Positions 27,801 to 41,862 of a DNA stretch of 64,000 bases are shown here, in pieces. How positions within the stretch are numbered: the stretch's first letter is position 1; each line of letters starts with the position of its first letter. A program made the position numbers and the translations under genes. Below the pieces are notes generated by a model, which saw nothing but the letters and a program-made list of their open reading frames with translations, had not been told where the DNA came from and made no database searches. Source of the stretch: Crotophaga sulcirostris (lineage: Eukaryota > Chordata > Aves > Cuculiformes > Crotophagidae); the NCBI GenBank assembly GCA_013397455.1, contig VYZB01000016.1:434001-498000 (forward strand), read 5' to 3'.

Positions 27801-29980
27801 GATGAGGGAAATGACTATCATGACAAATAAGACTATACCAGCTGGTGACATCCAGCTTCCTGGAAAATGTTCAGATTAAATGTAGGACAACAGGAACTCG
27901 TTACAGGATCCAAATGTTCCTGTAGTAGTTTAATATTGACAAAAGTAAAGTCTGTGGATTGGGGTCAGTGTAGGTTTAATGCAAACAGTGAAATAGGCTC
28001 AAAAGCAGGTTATGCAGGTGAAATGGAATAAATAATGAAACCTTTGTGCTGCTTTAGTGTCACTGGATAACAAAAATCTACTTTAGAACATCTGTAGAAA
28101 CTGAAAACAGGAATTACATTTTTATATTAGTTTATCTGCTGCATCTAGAATGTCAATTGGAAAGGAAGCAACTATAGGGTGGCGTTGTGCAGGCTGGCAA
28201 TGAGGAACGGCGTACAGCTAGGTAGCTTTCTGATCAATGCTGTCATTGCAAACCAGCACACCAGCCACAATTATGAAATGTGTAACTACCCCTTTCTCAT
28301 TAGAGACAGTCTAGTTAAACCTTGCTTAGAGGGAATGTTTATGAATCTGTCCTTTGACATGTCCCTACCTCACTCCACTTTTGCGTTCTCATGGTCAGCA
28401 TCTACTTTCTTCTCACTGTATTTATTTGAGTAATATCATGTCTCTTGGAAATGACAGATGATCTTACATACTTAAAAAGAAGGGACAGTCATTTTATTGG
28501 AGAGATTTATCTTCCCTATTCTGAAGAAAGTGAAAGGGATAAAATGGTCCATGAAAAATTTCTTTTTTTTTCAAGTGGAGAAGTCCTCATTTATCTCTCT
28601 CTTTCTCCAGTCAAGTTGATTGAAACTCTTTTTTTGAAGTCCAGGTATCACTGACATTGAAACTTACTGTCTTATAAGCTATTGCTGAGTAACTTGTCCA
28701 AATGTAAACCCAAATTAAGGTATTTACCAGGGAGTAAAATTGTAACAGTGACATAAAACTTAATTATAGCAAGAAGGCGTACATACATGGGCAACAGACG
28801 ACAGCAGATGAGTCAGTCTTACTATGGTTGCCATCACTTTTGTATGCATCTCACAGCTTATTGGTGACAGCTGTCACAACCTTACATTTAGAAATAGGCA
28901 TCTGTTGAAATATCGTCGGACTTCATTCTCATACAGAATTTTTTCGCTAAAAATGACAAGAAGGAGAGCAAATTAACATTGGTCTATCATGGATAGGTCC
29001 TGAGAAACTCCTCAGATGTCCATTGAGAGTCCCTGTGACTTCTTTACATTATGTGTCAATTTGTGTAACTCATTAATATAGAAATGTTTTCACTTAATTG
29101 CTCCTATTTAATTTTTATTTATCCTTTTTCTTCTATTAAAAGACTAGCGTAACCAATTTGGACATCTGTAACTTTGCAACAAATTTGACAACAAAGCTAA
29201 GTTACAGTAGTTTTCATCTGTAGAAACATTTCATTTTCCTTTCCATATGCACTTAGATGAGGTGTTCACATTGAATCCAAGCAAGTATGATCTACCATGA
29301 AGATATCCAAAAACTGATTTTTCTCATTGATAAAGATATTTGATGCCATTTGGGAAACTGCTATTTAAATTCTTTAGAAGATTATGCAAAGAGTAACAGA
29401 GAAAGAAATCATGAAGATTCAAATCTAACTCTTTGCTTGTTCTAAATTCTCTGTTGGTTAGATTCACTGTGAGACTGGAGTGCTTAAACGATGCTATAAG
29501 ACATTCTCAAAATGACACCTGATCTGGTAGACTCTTAAACTTGACCTATAATTTCTGGGGCAGTATACACACATACATAGTAAAGATGTAACAAAGTCAA
29601 ACTGCCTAGCACCTATTTTACAGTTAGACTCTGTCAGGATTTGGTAGGTGTTCATAACCATCACCACTAGTGAGACTTAATTTGTTGGCGTGCTTAAATT
29701 GTGTGTAGCCTTGCCTAAGGCTCAGGCAGGGAGGAAGTGGCTGTCTTCTTTTTGGTACCATGTCAGACATTCACCCATATTGCAGGAAAGGTAACTCTCT
29801 GAGACTGGTAAGGACTTGAAATCACATCTTTACCTTACAGTAAGTCACTTGATCGGTAGGCCTTAAAGTATTCAGAGATGAGCATTCTCATTTTGGTTGT
29901 GCTCCTCTACCTTTCTGTTCTGATAAGGTGAGTAGAAGACCAGCAGCTCACTGATATAATTTGCAGAGAAGAGTTAGGAA

Positions 29981-30605
29981 CATAGAATCATAGAATGGTT
30001 TAGGTTGGAAGGGACCTCAAAGCCCATCCAGTTCCACCCCCATGTCATGGGCAGGGACACCTCCCACCAGCCCAGGCTGCCCAAGGCCCCATCCAGCCTG
30101 GCCTTGAACACCTTCAGGAGGGGGCACCCATAGCTTCCCTGGGCAACCTGTGCCAGGGCCTCACCGCTCTCAGCGTAAAGAATTTCTTCCTAATGTCTAA
30201 TCTAAATCTTCCCCCTTCCAATTTAAAGCCATTCCCCCTAGTCCTATCACTACTTGCCCTTGTAAAAAGTCCCCCCCAGCTTTCTTGTAGGCCTCTTCAG
30301 GTACTTGAAGGCAGCTACAAGCCTTCTCTTCTCCAGGCTGAACAACCCCAACTCTCTCAGCCTGTCCTCACAGCAGAGGTGTCCCACCCCTTTGATCATC
30401 TTCGTATCCTTCCTCTGGACCCATTCCAACAGTTCTATATCTTTCTTGTGCTGGGGATTCCAAAACTGGACACAATGCTCTGGGTGGGGTCTCACAAGAG
30501 TGGAGTAGAGGGGGAGAATCACCTTCCCCAACCTGCTGACCACACTTCTTTTGATGCAGCCCAGGATACGATTGGCCTTCTGGGCTGCGAGTGCATATTC
30601 TTCCT
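29981..30605 (-). mobile_element. CR1 LINE, 5'-truncated, minus strand
   Basis: On the + strand the element opens with catagaatcatagaatgg, the reverse complement of two copies of the CR1 3'-terminal octamer (ATTCTRTG), so the element points leftward. On the minus strand an open frame up to about 30605 encodes the end of the CR1 reverse-transcriptase protein ([50 protein letters not shown]) and stops at about 30250, earlier than CR1 proteins usually end. The rest is degenerate C-terminal coding and 3' UTR sequence. Only about 0.6 kb of a roughly 4.5-kb full element remains. The left edge is sharp; the right edge is approximate, where the match ends at a stop codon. Confidence 0.93.
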
Positions 30606-31366
30606 ATAGGGTGACTTCTCATGGTGTTAAGACAACCACAGAATCAGGATCTTCAACTTACCTGAACAGCCTGAACTTTTGCTTTAGGAACATGCTAGGT
30701 GAGCATGTTCTAAATAGGAATATAAATTACATCTGCCTTTATTGTGCAAAGTCGCACCAGACTAGCTTTCAGGACAGCAGCTCTTCCTGACAGCATTCAG
30801 TTCAAGTATGGGGATTAACTGCAATTTGAAGTTTTAGTGCTAGTCTGTACATGTTTATGTTAAAAGGTAGTGTGGTTATAACTGAGCTTGCATAGTGATA
30901 ATAATAATAAGAAACCCATGCTAACTGAACTCAACAAAACTCTTTAAAACTTCAGTGTTTGGATGCTGGGTGCTTGCTTCCTAGTAACAGGCAACTTCAG
31001 AAACAGCTTCCCACTACTCCAGGACAGAGAGTTCCTTGCAGTCGTGTTCATAAACAGTCTGGAGATTTAGAGCTAGCAAATCAAGAGTTTATATTTTTAA
31101 AAGGGAACCTGTTGAAATGCAAAGGGCTGCCTCATAAGAGTTATGACAGGAATGTATAAACATGCTAAGGATAATATATTGGTTCATTACAGGGTCTGTC
31201 AAGATTTGGAAAGATTTTTAGCATACGATGGAAAGAATGGTCTTGGATGAACTGGGGAACAAATTTCGAAATAGTTTTGTCTAAAGTGCCTTACCTGGTA
31301 TTTGGGGAATGGTGGGAAGAACTGATTTATTTATTTTTTTTAATGCAATGTTTTGGTGGGTTTATT

Positions 31367-31391
31367 CACGCACGCACACCCACACACACAC
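31367..31391. repeat. CA-rich simple repeat
   Basis: An imperfect CA run (cacgcacgcacaccc, then cacacacaca) of about 25 bp. It is a short microsatellite in intron. Confidence 0.8.
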
Positions 31392-31712
31392 TCTAAACAA
31401 TGATAAAGGACTTACTGGTTTTGACTGGTGAATGAGAATGTTCATCTAAAGCAGAATGTGGTTCTTTTAGTGCAGCCAGATAACTAAGGAGAAAACTCTA
31501 GCAGAGCCTGCTCTTAATATTAATGTGGTAAGTCACTGCTGGAGTTACTCTGAATATTTCATTCCTAAGAAAAAAATTTTACTGTACTTTTATTGTATGA
31601 TTCTTTTTACAGTATGGTTTTTAAATATGAAAATAGCACTATCAGATAAGTTGATTGCAAAAAATAGTGTGATATTTTCTAGAACAGTCTTAACCTGCAT
31701 TTGCATTGCAGT

Positions 31713-31996
31713 AAATGACCAGTGACAGAACTAGAGGACATAGACTTAAGCTTCGTCAGGGGAAGTTTAGGCTTGATGTTAGGAAAAAGTTCTTCACTGA
31801 AAGGGTGATTGGCCACTGGAATGCGCTGCCCAGGGAGGTGGTGGAGTCACCGACCCTGGAGGTGTTTAAGGGAAGACTGGATGAGGCACTCAGTGCCATG
31901 GTTTAGATGATGGGATGGTGTTAGTGTTGGCTTATAGGTTGGGCTTGATGATCTCAGAGGTCCTTTCCAACCTTGTGATACTGCGATACTGTGATG
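31713..31996 (+). mobile_element. CR1 LINE 3' fragment, plus strand
   Basis: The open frame at 31715-31906 encodes the extreme C-terminus of the CR1 ORF2 protein ([41 protein letters not shown]) and ends at its own stop. It is followed by a short 3' UTR with the CR1-type tgatgatctcagaggtcc, and ends in a variant terminal repeat (gatactgcgatactgtgat). The 5' end is truncated. Because the end of the frame is uninterrupted, the copy may be relatively young, though that is inference from one fragment. Confidence 0.9.
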
Positions 31997-33956
31997 AGGT
32001 GTATAGCATTGCAGTGGAAAATATGCTAGAAGGATCACACCTTTTTTTCATTATTTTGGCTTCTTAGTTTAATGAGCTTATTAATATTTTGGTCTCATCT
32101 ACAAAGTCTCATCACATAGTATTTTCACTTGTCAGGAGATTTCTGTATTACGCCATTTCTGCCAGAAAGGTGTGATTGTCATTTAGATGTTGTTCTTGAA
32201 TTTGTTCTGGTTTTCTTTGTCCTACCTAGTTCCTGTATTCTTCAATTCTAATTTCTTCTAAAGTAATTGAGGTTTTAGTGAAATTACAACAAAAGTCAAC
32301 CTTGTGTTGGGCACAAGCATTTTTTAAATAAGGATATAAGTGTTGTGATTTCTTATACTGCTTTATTTTTACTTGCTTTACTCCTGCAGGTTTTAACATA
32401 TTTCCTTCACAGAGAAAAAGCACAAAGAAACTTAGCTTGCAGTGTCAGCTAGAAGTACTTCATTTGTTCTATATCTTGCTGTCTTTGTATTCAGATAAGC
32501 CTTATTAATTCAGAGACATTTCGTTTGCATGGATTAATAAAATGCAGGAAAGGAATTTTCAAATTAATCGTGAAAGCAAATCAGAATATGAGTCAGGCTT
32601 AGTTAGATGCAGAGAGTGTTCTGAGAAGAAACATTACCTTATGTTGATGATAATCAGATGTATATTGTCCTCCAGCTTACTACAGAGCAAATCTCGGCAT
32701 TTTGCAGTTAGTGTTCTATAAAAAGAATATTACAAAACTTGATGATCTTGTTTTTACAAACAAAGCAATAAGAACACCCTATTGTCTCAGTGTCATCCAG
32801 TGAGATGTTGCTTTGTTGGTGGGATAGGAGATTCTACAGCTGTGGAAATGCAGAATAGACTAAGCCTGAACTCCACTACGACAACTGCATATAAATTTAT
32901 GTGGATTAACTTGCAAGAGGGGCTTTAAAAACAAACTGAAATACAGAAAACAATTGTCCCTAGCTTATTTAGACTCTAGCACTAAATAGCAATAAAATAC
33001 AATTCATCAGTCTCATCTATTCAGGATTTTTTCTTACTAGTCTTTTTCTTTTATTTTATAATTTGAGTTAGCTAATTTGATTCATTCTAATTTGAATAAA
33101 TTCTTATGCAACAAAATAGGAAATTTTGTTTCCTGTAAAATACCAATGAAAATAAACTTTGTGAGACATAAGCCAGAACTGGGTTTTGTGGGATAGAAGT
33201 AATCTTAGATATGTCTATGGGATGAGTGTAAAAAAGCCACAAGTTGCCATACCTATCCCATGAGCTGCTTTGCCTCAGCTCAGCTCTACTTGAGGATTAC
33301 ATGCTGTACTTTTGCACAAACTTACTAGCATGGCAACACTGCGAAGCTTCCAGTTCAAAGCTAGTACAAAACCAGCTGTCAGATGGGGCAAAGCAAGCTC
33401 GTGATTGTTTGCCCCATACATTCTCGTGTAAGACTTGACCCTAAAATTTAGGTGGGAATTTCCAGGTGACTAACCAGTATCATGACAGCTGAAAATTCAG
33501 ATGCCTTTCAAACACAAACTGAAATATATCAGAAGGAATAATTTGAACCACTAATGCACAGTAGTAAGTTCTGAACTAACAGGAAAAAAAATATGTACCA
33601 ATGTAAGCAGCTGAAAGAAAATTTCTGTCCAACATCCATCATTAGTCAAAAACCCATGTGAAGGTGCATAAAAAATATGAAGGAAAAAATAAGATGTTCA
33701 ACAGACAGAGGACCTTATCTTACAGAGTCAGTAGGAAAACAGAATACTTTAATACTCTGTAATGCTTGGTTAACACTGTAATGAAGATACCATACGTTTA
33801 CCAGTATTTTTCCATGTTTTAAGTCAGAGAAATTAGACCAGCTAAGCTTAAAACTTGTGTGGTCTAATGAAATGTTTTTGCTTAATTCTTCCCATTAGAA
33901 ATATCATTCAGTCAAAGCATGAAGAAATTAATAATTGCTTTTTTTCTGCTGCACAG

Positions 33957-34178
33957 AACCTGAAGCGCGTGGCAGAGACATGGATGGATGAGTTTGCAGA
34001 GTACATTTACCAGCGACGGCCTGAGTACAGACACCTCTCAACTGGTGATATCTCTGCCCAGAAGGAACTTCGCAAGCACCTTAAATGTAAAGATTTCAAG
34101 TGGTTCATGGCTGCAGTGGCTTGGGATGTCCCCAAATATTACCCTCCTGTGGAACCTCCACCTGCTGCCTGGGGGGAG
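33957..34178 (+). CDS. GALNTL6: GALNTL6 exon: end of catalytic domain and linker to the lectin domain
   Basis: This 222-bp exon (74 codons, phase 0 at both ends) starts [13 protein letters not shown] after acceptor gctgcacag and ends PPAAWGE before donor GAG|gtaagg. The conserved NLKRVAExWMDE helix and the [11 protein letters not shown] stretch close the catalytic domain. DFKWFM and the proline-rich YYPPVEPPP form the linker that positions the lectin domain. The intron is open in the same frame both before the exon (from 33855) and for eight codons after it; these extensions lack family similarity and are read-through. Confidence 0.95.
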
Positions 34179-37100
34179 GTAAGGAGTATGCAAATTAGAT
34201 AAAATTTAAATGAGTCTAACATTTTACATTACAGGAAATTAAAATTATGGAATTAGATTTATCTCCTATGATAAGTAGTGTTATTAAGGGAGTTCACAGT
34301 TATTGGAAATATCTCTGGACTAGCCCTTAAAATCTGAAACCATCATGTCTTAGAACTATCGCTGTTCCTTTTATAATTCGTTACAATTTTGTGTGTACAG
34401 GCCATAGGATGCATGCAAAATGAGGACAAGAATGTGGAAAAGAGTTTGTAGCACTCATTATTGCATGTCACAAGATGATTTGAGATGCTGAGAATCACCT
34501 TAGTAAAAAGGAGATGTGAAGTCAACACTTGTTTTTGCATATCCACTTATATACCTCCTTCTGTTCTTACAAGGATGTGTGTAGGTGGAGTTAGTTTGCT
34601 TTGTTTTGCTCACACGTGCAAGTGTGACAAGCAAAGCCTGGATACCTTTCTTTATAAAAGACTGGTTTTACCTAGCTTGTGTTCTGCTGTCATGACCAAG
34701 TACCAGTAGCAGACAAATGCAATTTCTCTTTTAGGGGATGAGGGAAGGGAGAGACCACTAAAGAGAAGCCAATATCCCTCCAGAGCAGAGGGTGAGCAAA
34801 CAGCCTGCTGAACTCTCTACTTGTGATCAAAGATGTTCAGCATTCAGACCTCTCTGAAGAGTGAAGCCATAACACACCTTGCTTTGACAGTTTGTTTTGT
34901 GTAGAAATGAAGACACAAAGAGTGCAGGGACAGGAAATTATTTCTGTAGCTGCACAGAAAATTGTAGTAGGTTTTTATCCCTAGAAACTACAGTGGATTC
35001 ACTCTGTGGAAAGGTAGCATGCAGACGGCTTTTTCCTCTCAGTTCATTAAGATTTATAAGGAAGTCTTTGCTCTTTTGGTGTATTATACTACTTTTTAAA
35101 AAAACATAGGAATATCTGTACTGTGAATTCCTGCCTTCTCTGGTTTTGCTAGAGGTGTTCTCTGGGCTATCACACAATTACCTTTCAAATTTGAAATTAA
35201 AGGATAAAGTTGAAACTTTGACCAAAAATTTGATATGACCTCTTTCATCTCTGCATATTCCCAGCAGTCAAGGCTGAACAGTGCAGGGGATTTCTAAGCA
35301 TAGGTGCCTCTACTATTCTCCATTAAAAAAAAAAAATAAAGCCACAAATAACCTCATTGCAAAAATGTAAAAATAGCTTTCTGTGGCAGTAGCAGTTTTT
35401 AATTCTTCTTTGTAAGCTACCAGTTACAGATGTTCAATGGAACTTCAATTTATATATGCCTTACTGTTTGCTACTTCTTGGCAATAATGAATCCCTTTGT
35501 TGTTAAAGTTTCTTCTGTCTTTGATATTGCTGCCCACACTTTGTGGGATTAATGTATACCGAGAGTTAAGGAGTTTATCAGTAGAAGTCAGAATGGATCA
35601 GGGTGCTGTGACTGCTACTGTGATCTTCCTTCACCATCTTCCACATGTATACATGTGTGACCTTGGAAGACTGTGATGGTGAGATGTGTAATTTCTGTGG
35701 CCAGCTAAACAATCCTTAACTCAATCCGAGGATCTAAGTGGAAGAGGCTGTGATTCAGGTATTCGTTCTTTTCACAGCAATGTTAAAATATACTCCTTGC
35801 ATAAAAGCAAAACTTGCTAAAAGTAAATCAAAGATCATAGTAGTGGTATCAAATCCTTACCTTAAAAGTACTTAGAGTTCTTAGGAAGGCAATTAAGACC
35901 AAAGGTGGTGTATTTCTTCTAAAATGTACTTTCTCTAAAATAGCAAGGGAAGTTTCAGCCCTACTACTCTATTTTTTCCTGAGACTATCACATTCCTGTG
36001 AAGTTTTAATTAATTTGTTGGCACTTGCAAGGAACTTGAACAAACTTGAAGGTCAATGGATGTCGTAATTAGAAGCTGAAAGACGAAAACACACTGTGTG
36101 TTATTGCATTGTAAGAATCAAGCAGCTCTAGAAACCTTCCTGATTATACACACCAGAACTCTGTGCCAAGACTGACTGTCATTTAGTACCCTCTCTGCTT
36201 CCACTTGGAATGACTTTTCATCTGCTTGCCTATGCCAGTCTGAGAAAGAATAAACAATAAGGTACTCAGACAATTTCTGGCTCCAGTATTTTGACGTATA
36301 GCTAGTAAAAGCATGTGTTGTGAAAGCAGACATCTCATAAACAGACTCTGCACAGCTCCTCTTTTTTTTGCAAACACATTTATTTCAAATCCGACTCATA
36401 TTTCTTGACAAAATCTCTCATGATAGAAAAGAAGGAAATTTGCAGAACAAAACCCAATATTCTTTGCTACACTTGTCATGGCCTTATCTTTTCTGCCTGT
36501 TTGTGCCTTTTGTCCTTCGTAGCTGAAAGGGTGTATGTTCCCTTGATATTCTGTTCTGCCTTGTAACATCTGAAATATGTACAGAAAGCAATGTAACAGT
36601 GAATCCAGACAAATTAAGGTTAGTGAGACTGTCGCTTCTGTGTCTGTGGGTGAGATAGGTGTACTCCTTCCTCTCCTACAATGGAAAAAATGAAAGTTTT
36701 CAATTACGTTTTGTTCTTATCCTTCTGAATATATTGGGAAGTATGCTACCAGTGGAAAAAAACATAATGCTGACTCTATTCTCTTTCTGAGACAGAAGGA
36801 TTTATTTGTAATGTGTATTTGAAATCCTGTTAAAGGAAGTTAAAACAATAGCTGCATTAGGTGAGATTTTGACACCAAATATTTACGTAGGAAGTACTCA
36901 TTAATCTACAGGCTGTGATCCAGCATGAGTATATTGTGCGGATAGCAAAACTTCCAAGAATATCTTTGAAAACGCATTTTATAGTAAATCAATCAAATAA
37001 TATCAGCCATTTTCATTTATTTTGGACCTTCATGAGTCCTAGAGTCAGGGTGATATGAAAAAAAAATTTGTTTTACTCAGTCAAAAGTATTTAAGCTTTG

Positions 37101-40100
37101 TTTCATTTGCTGTTAGATGAACTTGTTTTTCAGTGATTTAATACACAGCAAGTCTCTCAGTCACTGCAGCAGTGCTAAGCTGTAGGACCTGAAAATACTC
37201 CTATCTGAGTCCTGAACTTGTGGATTTTACAGAGTTGTTTTACAGCACTGACATGAAAATGTCACCCATGATGTTAAGTCAAGTAGCACATTTGAAGAAG
37301 GATTAAAGTCTAAGAACTCACTAACTTCTCTTTTGATTACTGTCTTATTTTAAACTGTCATCCTTATACCCTTAATGAGTCAATCTCAGCCCACTAAGTG
37401 TCACACATCTGTTGTACAAAAGCAACATAACCAGCTATTCCCCACTCTGCGCAGACCGAGTGCTGCACATCTGGGCTGTTCAAATTCTTTCATTGGCATC
37501 AGTGTTGCATTGAATAACAGAGTCCCCTGTTTCTTCAGTGAGGTGTTTGGCAGTGCTTGACTTCTTTTAACTCTGACTTTTCCTTTTTGTGGCTCACACA
37601 AAGGATAAATACTTTTAAAATTACTATGTATCAGTTGACAGGAAAAGTGGCTCATTTTTTCCATATTTGATCTGTGTTGATTGCCCTAGGGTTATCTGAG
37701 CATACAAGCAGTGCACCAAAACTGGCTTTAAGTGCTGCTCAAATGAAAAAAAACAACATAAATGAACATTGCTAATGTCTTCTAAGAGCCGCAGCCACAT
37801 TCTTATTTGAAAAATTGAATCAGATGTATGGAAATTATTCTATAAACTGATAGCACCAGGGTGTCTCTCTTGTGGTTTTATTGGGACATCTTAAGGATAG
37901 TCCCTGCCCCATCTCTATAATCATCATTCTAACAGATGACCATACTGAACAGAAAGTTCTCTTTATGCTTTCCCACTTTTTTTCTTTTGGTGCAGACATT
38001 TTCCTGCCGTGCTGACCATGTAGGGTAGCTTCTAGGACCCCTGGGAACCCACACACACTCCCAGGAAGGCTGAAGTGACCCTAGGTGACCGTCTGGCTCC
38101 AGTGCAGGCAGGGCAAGGCTGCTGGAGCCAAAACATCACTCACTACCTCGACAGCAAATCTTGCAGGAACTCGTTTGCCTGTGAACAAAGTTGTAGAGTT
38201 TTAGAATTATCAAAGAAAATTGGTCAGTATAACTGCTGGACCTTGGGAAGCTTTAATTACCCTCTGTAATTTCCTTTACAGCCTAAAATACATTCCCTTA
38301 ACAGGAAAGGCAAAATTCACTTTGCTTTAAATTGTAGGGGCATGGGAGGACATTGTCTTGTTTTTCCTGCATTTGACATGGAGCATGCATTATTGCACAG
38401 CTCCCACCACAAATTTCAAAAATCTCAAAATTAATCCTAGCAGTCTGTATCATTGGCTTGCAACCCTTCATTTTCCTCAGAAGACTGTATTCTTGTGACA
38501 AGATGATTATCATGGTAATCGACACATCCATTGCTTTCCAGTTTCCATTCCATGCTGCGTACTCATGACAAATACAATGTTTTTGAGAATGTAGTACTGG
38601 ACCATCTTAATCTACCTCTCCCATGGGGAGCTTATTAAATCATATAACTGCTGGCTTTCTGCAAAACTTCAACATTAATTTAACCAGAGATCAAGTTATC
38701 TAGGACCATACATTCTAGAATGTGTAAACATATTTCTGTTTGGGAACCACTTGGGTGGGTTTGTTTGTTTATTTATTTATTTATTCTTTCTTTCTTTCTT
38801 TTCTTAATAGATGTCAAAAATCTGTTCTCTATAAGGACTACAGGGCCCATATCTTAGTATCTATGTCTCGACCTGTGTTAGGATGGCATTTCAAGAACTA
38901 AACATGCATAATGACTTACATAGAGTGTCCTATGGTTTTTTCAGAATGTGCTTAATTCTGAAACAACCTTTAAGATCATTGCTAACCATCTTCGATAGTC
39001 CACACAGACTCCTTAAAAGCATGCTTTTCTGTACACTTATCTCTGTGTACAAAGGACAGCATTTAAGGCTGAGCAAATACATGTTGTATGTAGCAACTCA
39101 ATGCCTTACCTGCATGGGTGATAAAATCTATCTCCTGTTCATCTCTGTCTCTACGATTGCACAAATATGAATGTTAGAAATGTGAATGTATTGGGAGTAC
39201 TTACTATTCTTTGCTAGTTGTAACTCGTAAGCTCAAAAATTCAAAATCCATTTTGCTGTGTGACTGGAGACAAGGCAGGTCAAATGCATATTGATGTATA
39301 AATGAGGAAAAAAAAGCCTCCCCTTACTGTGCTTCCACTTTCCTCCCTTTGTCCATGAAAGTATCTTAGGGCATTTGCAGGCCGTGTGGTGCTGAGCAGA
39401 ACATTCCCTGTGGCTCTGGCAGCAGCATGATGGCTCAGTTCAATTTCTAGCAACTGTGAAGGCCACACAGAAATGCCAGAGAACAAAAGCACAGACTTGA
39501 CTGAAATGCCTGTATTGCAAAAAGAGAATGAAAAACAAACCACAGCCCCTCTGCACTTGAAAGGAAGGATAAAACAAAGAGAGAAGGAAAAAAAAAAAAC
39601 TAACATGTAAGTTGCAACAAATTAGAGGAAAAACTAACTCAAGGAAACCTTTCAGGAGCAGAGGGAAAAAAGAGAGGAAATAAAGAACAGGGGAGACACA
39701 TTCCAGTAATGATGGAACTAAATGTAGCTTCAGCTCAAACATTTTCCAGAAATGCATCACACATGTTTACCACATAGTCCAAATAACTGAGAATGTGATA
39801 GAGCAATGCCATCAAGAGAAAATTATGAAAGCCCTTCAATCCAATAAGTGTTCATTGGATGTGGAGTGTATTCACTGTCATTTTACAATTCTGAATCACA
39901 TAAATATACCCCAAATATTAATGGCTGTTGTTAGCAGCTCCATTTTAATTAGCTCACATGCTCTAAGAACAGACCAGATTTATCATTTAATTTTGTATTA
40001 GGCCAGTAATCTTTATTTATACAATGTAAATTTAAGTGCACTGAGAAATGATTGAACACACTCAAAAAATTATACTTGGAGTAGGTATTTCACATGAAAC

Positions 40101-41862
40101 TTTTAAAATATAAAATTAAAATCTATTCCCCTCATTACTCTTTCCTGTCTCTTTTTGCTGGGCGATATGAAAATGAAAGAAAGATTGTTGAGAACTAATT
40201 ACCTTTCATCCTTTTTTTTTCAGTTAATGTAACTCTCTGTACTGTGGGACTCAGTACTGGGTTTCTGCATCTGGTTGTGTGTATGAAGTGCTAGTGGTTT
40301 GCCTCATCTATAGCAAATTTTATTGCATGAAAATAAAAAAAAATACTCTAGAACTGGGCTTGCCCAAGGTTTAGAAGAATACCCTTCTGCGCACTGGTGA
40401 AGGCTCAAAGTTCTGGGAGCCAATTGCTCAGACTAATGCTCCTGTCATTTGCTTGATCTGCTCTTTTCTAGGCTAAACAAATGCAGCTCCTGAAACCTTT
40501 CTTGAAGGTGACTTTTTATACGTTTTCCCCATTTCCTGTTGTATTTCCATCTGTCTAAATTTTTCTTAGAACATGGTGAATAGACTCAATTCCAATTCTC
40601 CAGAATCAGAAAAAGAGCACAGTAGTTCTCCAGTGTACCTAACAAAGATGAGCATTGCCCCTCCTTGCAATGTTTTGTGCTGTTTTCTGTCCTTTGTTTG
40701 CATGTGTGAGGTATGCAGTATTTAAGAGTGGCAATGTTTACATTTGTGTAGTGTAATATAGCAACAATGGTGATTTCTGAGATGTTTTCCAGAGAAAAAT
40801 ACAAATGTCATCTCGACTGCATCTTCATTTGGCATTTAGATGTTCTTTTTTAAAAATAACAATCAAAATAGTGGCCAGAATGTCAAAATGTACACCTGCC
40901 TTCTATATGTTGTACATACAGAACTTATGCATATCTCCATGCATATAAGCAGACTTTGATTACTCAATTTCCATATCATTGACAGGGAAAGTTTTTTAAG
41001 AAATCTTCCTCATTCTGGAGATGTCTAAAGGATTTTTAAATAGCCCAACTAAGGTACTCAGGGAGAAACATGCATGTATTTGCAAAATAAATTTGAGATT
41101 TTCCTCTTTTTGGTGGTAGTGAGCAACCCACTCCTTTTCAATCCAGTCTTCCAGAAAAATATACATAGCAGCAGTGGTATATAACTAGTGTGACAGAGAG
41201 TCACAGATTAATTGTTGCTTAGTTGCTTCAGTCTAAAAAATGAGATTTGCCTTTTGAGTGTAAGTTACACTGCAGAGTATTTGCAGAAGGCATGCAGACA
41301 GCACAAGGAACCTCCACAGGTAAGCATAGTTTCAATACAGATTTGTTAAGTGCTTTTTAATTTTATGTACTTTGGGCACTGGTGTGTGACCTTACCTACA
41401 AGACTGTTACTGTGTCAAATAAAGAACAAGCACTGAAACAAGGGGTGCCTAAGTTTTCAAGACATATTTCTCCAAAGCCTATGAGACACTCATACAGAGA
41501 TAATTTCCTCTTAATGCAGTTGTTTTCTCTTGCTCTGGTAGGAAGGAAGAAGCAGTCAGACCAAGCTTTGAATCTCTCAGACTTTTTTTTTCTCTTAGTT
41601 TCTTTGCATGAAAATATTTAATACAGATCTACTTTTCATTGGTTAAGGAGAATATTTCAAACTTTTCTGCTTCTAAAGCTGCTCAAAGAAAAAATAGTTC
41701 ATTCCAGGATATGGCTCTCTACCCTGTAAAAAGTAAGTCCCACCAGTTTTATGTAACTGATGGTCAGTTTCAAACCCTTCCATGCTAAACTCCTAAACCC
41801 CTAATGTTGGAAATTCTATTCCACAACCTGGTTTAATGTGAAATGTTGCTGTGGTTTTGTAG
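34179..41862 (+). other. Intron of 7684 bp
   Basis: It begins gtaagg and ends ggttttgtag. It contains a compound tetranucleotide repeat at 38753-38804 and otherwise AT-rich unique sequence. No CR1 copy and no further exon were recognised. Confidence 0.85.
38753..38804. repeat. Compound tetranucleotide microsatellite
   Basis: A continuous 4-bp register passes through gggt (2 units), ttgt (2), ttat (4), tctt (4) and one ttct. The strand is almost purely T with one changing base per unit. It is intronic and likely polymorphic. Confidence 0.9.

Larger units (their letters stand above)
21881..33956 (+). other. Intron of 12,076 bp with two CR1 fragments
   Basis: It begins gtgagt and ends in a T-rich tract followed by gctgcacag. 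It is the largest complete intron in the window. It holds a minus-strand CR1 3' fragment (29981-30605), a plus-strand CR1 3' fragment (31713-31996) and a CA-rich run (31367-31391). In the remainder I see AT-rich unique sequence without a recognisable gene. Confidence 0.85.

Noticed and set aside
30250..30605. Minus-strand open frame with reverse-transcriptase similarity
   Set aside because: It is part of a truncated CR1 copy, not a host gene, and is reported as a mobile element.
31715..31906. 63-codon plus-strand open frame with a good protein-like sequence
   Set aside because: It is the C-terminal end of the CR1 ORF2 protein within the copy at 31713-31996.
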